Assembly: GCA_944470555.2 (NCBI GenBank)
Contig: OX104130.1
Span: forward strand, 74,219,160 to 74,283,159
Direction: 5' to 3'
From: Heterobilharzia americana
Lineage: Eukaryota > Platyhelminthes > Trematoda > Strigeidida > Schistosomatidae
Length of the DNA: 64,000 nucleotides
Part shown: piece by piece, positions 62,520 through 64,000 of the stretch
Position numbering within the stretch: position 1 is the stretch's first letter
How the letters are laid out: each line of letters opens with the position of its first letter
The notes under the pieces: model-generated
Told to the model about the DNA's origin: nothing
Seen by the model: the letters and a program-made list of their open reading frames with translations, nothing else
Database searches by the model: none
Made by a program: the position numbers and the translations under genes

Positions 62520-62744
62520 GTAAGCGATGAGAATTTCTTAATCTGTGTTATTTCAGTAGTTTTACATTTATCCTAGTTTCGAATTTTAGATCTTACTAAA
62601 GATAACAATGAAGTTGTATTTAAAGGTTTTATTTTCTCAATGAATACAATGTCTGTGTGTTTCAGCAGTTCTTAATTAAAGTCCTGTAGTACTGTCACAA
62701 TGTATGATATCCTATTGTGAATCGAATGTCTATGATTTACGCAT

Positions 62745-63335
62745 TTATTATTTGTCCCTTGGGTTCTTAGTGGAACATACGGCTTCAGTTCACTTTGTTC
62801 TCTGCGAACTTTTGAACTTGTCTCCAAGACAGCCCATAAGCCCTCATTTCTTCCTTGCAGGATCTCCTCCATTTCACCCTCGCCTCGGACGCCCAGCTCA
62901 TCGCTTCCCATCTGGCTTCCACTCGAGTGCATGGCCTGGCACGTGATGTCCCCAATCGGCCTTCTCAGTGTATGTCCAATACAATCCATCTCCACTTCCT
63001 TCTGCATATTTGTTCAGCGATAGCTTCTTGGTTGGTTCGTCCCCACAGTTCCTTGTTGCTGATTCTTTCTGGTCATCTGAGCTTCAGTAACGAGCCAGCG
63101 TATGCAGTTGTTGATGAACGTCTGTAGTTTGTTGGAAATCCTTTTCGGAAAGTGCCAGTTTTCTGAACCATATAGAAGCACTGACTTGATGTTGGTGTTA
63201 AAAATCCAGATCTTGTTCACGCTTTATGCTGAGTGCAGTGCAGAAGATCTCTACGCTGGTTTCAGGTTAATGAACACCAGACTTGCTTTTCCGATCCTGG
63301 CTTTGAAGTCCTCGCCACTAACCATATGACTACTC
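62745..63335 (-). mobile_element. SR2-like RTE retrotransposon, 3' fragment
   Basis: Minus strand: WIFNTNIKSVLLYGSENWHF, ISNKLQTFINNCIRWL, MDCIGHTLRRPIGDITCQAM, GSDELGVRGEGEMEEIL, then the 3' end (PLRTQGT) at the left edge. Stops and small deletions are present. Confidence 0.88.
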
Positions 63336-63339
63336 CACC

Positions 63340-63890
63340 AAAGTCTGGTGTAATGATTTAAGAATTTAAAACTATCCTCCTTTTGGTTGACAATCACTTA
63401 TGGAATGAAATATTAGAAATTCATCATAAAGATCTCAGTGAAATTATATGGATGATTTTGATAAATTCCACCTTCCATACATCTAGATACTTTCATTCAC
63501 ACAAGAAGAATAAGATTTTTGGAATGCACTGAACTCATGTTTGTTTATCTTGTGACTTCTCCTCAGCTGTAAGCAGCCCTAGAACCACTAGTCAGTTAGT
63601 ATAAGATATCATTGAAAATAAACTTCGGTGTTTGAGTAAACTAACCAAATAGGATAAGGAAAGTTGGGGCGATGAGCAAAACTGCTGTAGACTATTAGCA
63701 ATCTGAATGTTGGTTATTGGGATACAGGTAATGAGGTAGTACTAATGAACAAGAAGGATTTCTTGAATGGTAAAAACCTACACCTAAAAGAATGGAAAAT
63801 CATAAAACATTGACACTAGAAAGGAGAGCGATAATCCATTTGAGAAAAAACCTTTTTAAAAAAGAGTTCATACAATCTGAATGTCATTAC
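63340..63890. other. Intron 15, unassigned
   Basis: No recognised TRPM exon or repeat. Confidence 0.45.
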
Positions 63891-63894
63891 TGAA

Positions 63895-64000
63895 TGACAT
63901 TATTTAGAGGACCATTGAAAACCTGAAAACAGTGGGGAGCTTTTTCTTTCCATTTTAGAACTTTAGCACCCTTGGACCTGACATAGATCACACCATATTG
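63895..64000 (-). mobile_element. Hammerhead SINE family C, cut by window edge
   Basis: ACCATTGAAAACCTGAAAAC and the following string match the minus-strand family C copies (compare 57,320 and 61,940). The hammerhead is heavily decayed. Confidence 0.45.

Noticed and set aside
62520..64000. Search for TRPM transmembrane exons
   Set aside because: No segment with splice sites plus S1-S6 or pore-like sequence was found; the rest of the gene must lie beyond the window.

Overview
The window looks like a gene-poor, repeat-rich stretch of a flatworm nuclear genome, almost certainly a schistosome (Schistosoma sp.). The species cannot be fixed from sequence alone. The evidence is AT-rich DNA, long introns, RTE-clade non-LTR elements of the SR2 type, CR1/jockey-like elements, Penelope-like elements (PLEs) with GIY-YIG endonuclease motifs, and tRNA-derived SINEs carrying hammerhead ribozyme motifs (Sm-alpha type and relatives).

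One host gene dominates: the 5' part of a TRPM-family cation channel on the + strand. Fifteen coding exons (4633-62519) join in phase into about 1,160 residues. They cover the cytosolic TRPM homology region: a SLOG/LSDAT-like N-terminal fold, ankyrin-like MHR3, a very long basic low-complexity linker, and the start of MHR4. The transmembrane channel domain lies beyond the right edge. Exon 6 carries an apparent single-base deletion that puts a stop in frame. Introns run from about 1.4 to 11.2 kb. Schistosome TRPM channels include the praziquantel-activated receptor, but this N-terminal part cannot show which paralogue this is.

Layout. 1-4.2 kb: 5' flank with an SR2 3' end, a CR1-like copy, an Sm-alpha SINE and an inverted SR2 copy with a 220-bp CCAG tract. 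4.6-16 kb: exon 1 and an 11-kb intron holding PLE remnants, one bounded by ~290-bp inverted repeats. 16-25 kb: exons 2-4, with near-identical SR2 copies in opposite orientation on either side of exon 3. 25-38 kb: exons 4-8 with hammerhead SINEs, PLE fragments and a second inverted SR2 pair flanking exon 7. 38-48 kb: two SR2 copies, a minus-strand non-LTR element, an Sm-alpha pair, and exon 9. 48-64 kb: exons 10-15 separated by introns full of SINE pairs.

The most unusual pattern is the SINE population. Three tRNA-headed families each carry their own hammerhead-like motif with a different stem II. In at least a dozen places a minus-strand copy is followed directly by a plus-strand copy, so the pol III heads face each other. 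The copies are decayed, but the motif is clear from comparing them.
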